From Deltaproteobacteria bacterium (GTDB lineage: Bacteria > Myxococcota_A > Polyangia > Polyangiales > Houyiibacteriaceae): a stretch of DNA of 5,514 nt. The translations under genes were made by a program, and so were the position numbers. The stretch lies in contig JAFDFW010000253.1 of NCBI GenBank assembly GCA_019309605.1, positions 1 through 5,514 on the forward strand, given 5' to 3'. The notes beneath the pieces were generated by a model. The model did not search any database. It had not been told where the DNA came from and saw nothing but the letters and a program-made list of their open reading frames with translations. Shown here piece by piece: positions 5,150-5,514 of the stretch; the first letter of the stretch is position 1, and every line of letters starts with the position of its first letter.

Positions 5150-5514
5150 GGGTGCTGCAACTCACGGGAACCACTTGGCCTTGCAGAGGACCCCATCTCG
5201 CGGTCCCGGTCTCGAGAGAGGGGCCGTAGATCTCGAGGGGCTTAGACTCGCCCAGTGGAGCAGCGATCAGGTTCACGAAGCTCTCTGTCCCTTCGCAGGT
5301 GCCCACGAGTAGGAAGTTCTCAGCCGGGGCTCCGCCAGTTTCGTAACCCCGCGCCGTCCCGTGGACGGAGCTGATCCGAACTGACTTTCCCGGCTGTGTC
5401 ACTTTGCAGGTTGGTTTAACTTCCACCTTGAAGTCGATATAGCCTGTCGTGTCGGCGAGCGTGAAACAGAGTGTCTGGGCAAACGCCGAGCTCGACAGCA
5501 GAAATACGACAACA
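5139..5514 (-). CDS. Secreted protein of unknown function with four cysteines (partial, N-terminus outside window)
   Basis: Reading leftwards from 5513 gives 124 codons to a TAG at 5139-5141. The first residues, VVVFLLSSSAFAQTLCFTL, are the hydrophobic core and cleavage region of a Sec signal peptide, with AFA before QT as the likely site. The true start therefore lies only some residues beyond the window. The mature part of about 112 residues has Cys at four places (TLCF, PTCK, GTCE, VSCS), enough for two disulfides, and strand-like stretches such as YIDFKVEVKPTCKV and PAENFLLVGTCEG. An internal GTG at 5426 could be mistaken for the start, but the signal peptide upstream argues against it. 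I do not recognise the family. It converges on the plus-strand lipoprotein gene with 13 bp between the stop codons. Confidence 0.75.
   Translation of the reverse strand, partial: VVVFLLSSSAFAQTLCFTLADTTGYIDFKVEVKPTCKVTQPGKSVRISSVHGTARGYETGGAPAENFLLVGTCEGTESFVNLIAAPLGESKPLEIYGPSLETGTARWGPLQGQVVPVSCSTLGL

Overview
The window is GC-rich, densely coding and mostly single-copy bacterial DNA. Two secreted lipoproteins have Gly-rich stretches and many WxTAELIE...GNAxAVWxQxDG repeats. Together with a recA next to a comM-type gene, this suggests a Gram-negative of the Myxococcota (Polyangia-like) or a related delta-proteobacterial lineage. That placement is inferred from style; no rRNA or other marker is present.

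Left part (1-1724, all + strand). The last 35 codons of a ComM/YifB-type AAA+ protein (3-110) are followed after 54 nt by a complete recA (165-1163). ComM is the branch-migration helicase that extends RecA-made D-loops, so this looks like a recombination pair. The RecA has intact ATPase and DNA-binding motifs. It lacks the usual acidic C-terminal tail and has Ala where loop L1 normally has Asp. Thirty-three nt after recA comes a single gene (1197-1724) that joins a Phd/YefM-type antitoxin N-terminus to a PIN (VapC-like) toxin C-terminus. The joint has lost the antitoxin tail and the first catalytic Asp of the toxin. Its upstream region keeps two tandem palindromic boxes that look like the original autoregulatory operator, laid over a plausible promoter.

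Middle and right part (1778-5125). Two divergently transcribed lipoprotein genes share a 159-bp intergenic region with an 8-bp inverted repeat. Both proteins have a lipobox, a different N-terminal spacer and then exactly eight copies of the same roughly 52-residue repeat, ending at the same point of the unit. The minus-strand protein has an Ig-like Big_5-type domain and nearly identical repeats. The plus-strand protein has a hexapeptide (AAGMGG) linker and diverged repeats. The shared count of eight and the beta-rich pattern suggest a closed eight-bladed beta-propeller on the cell surface or in the periplasm; function unknown.

Right edge (5139-5514, - strand). The C-terminal 124 codons of a secreted protein with four cysteines and a signal peptide cut by the window end; not recognised. 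Its stop codon lies 14 bp from that of the plus-strand lipoprotein, and a short hairpin spans the junction.

No tRNA, rRNA, CRISPR array, IS element or replication origin was seen, and no non-coding stretch exceeds 160 bp.
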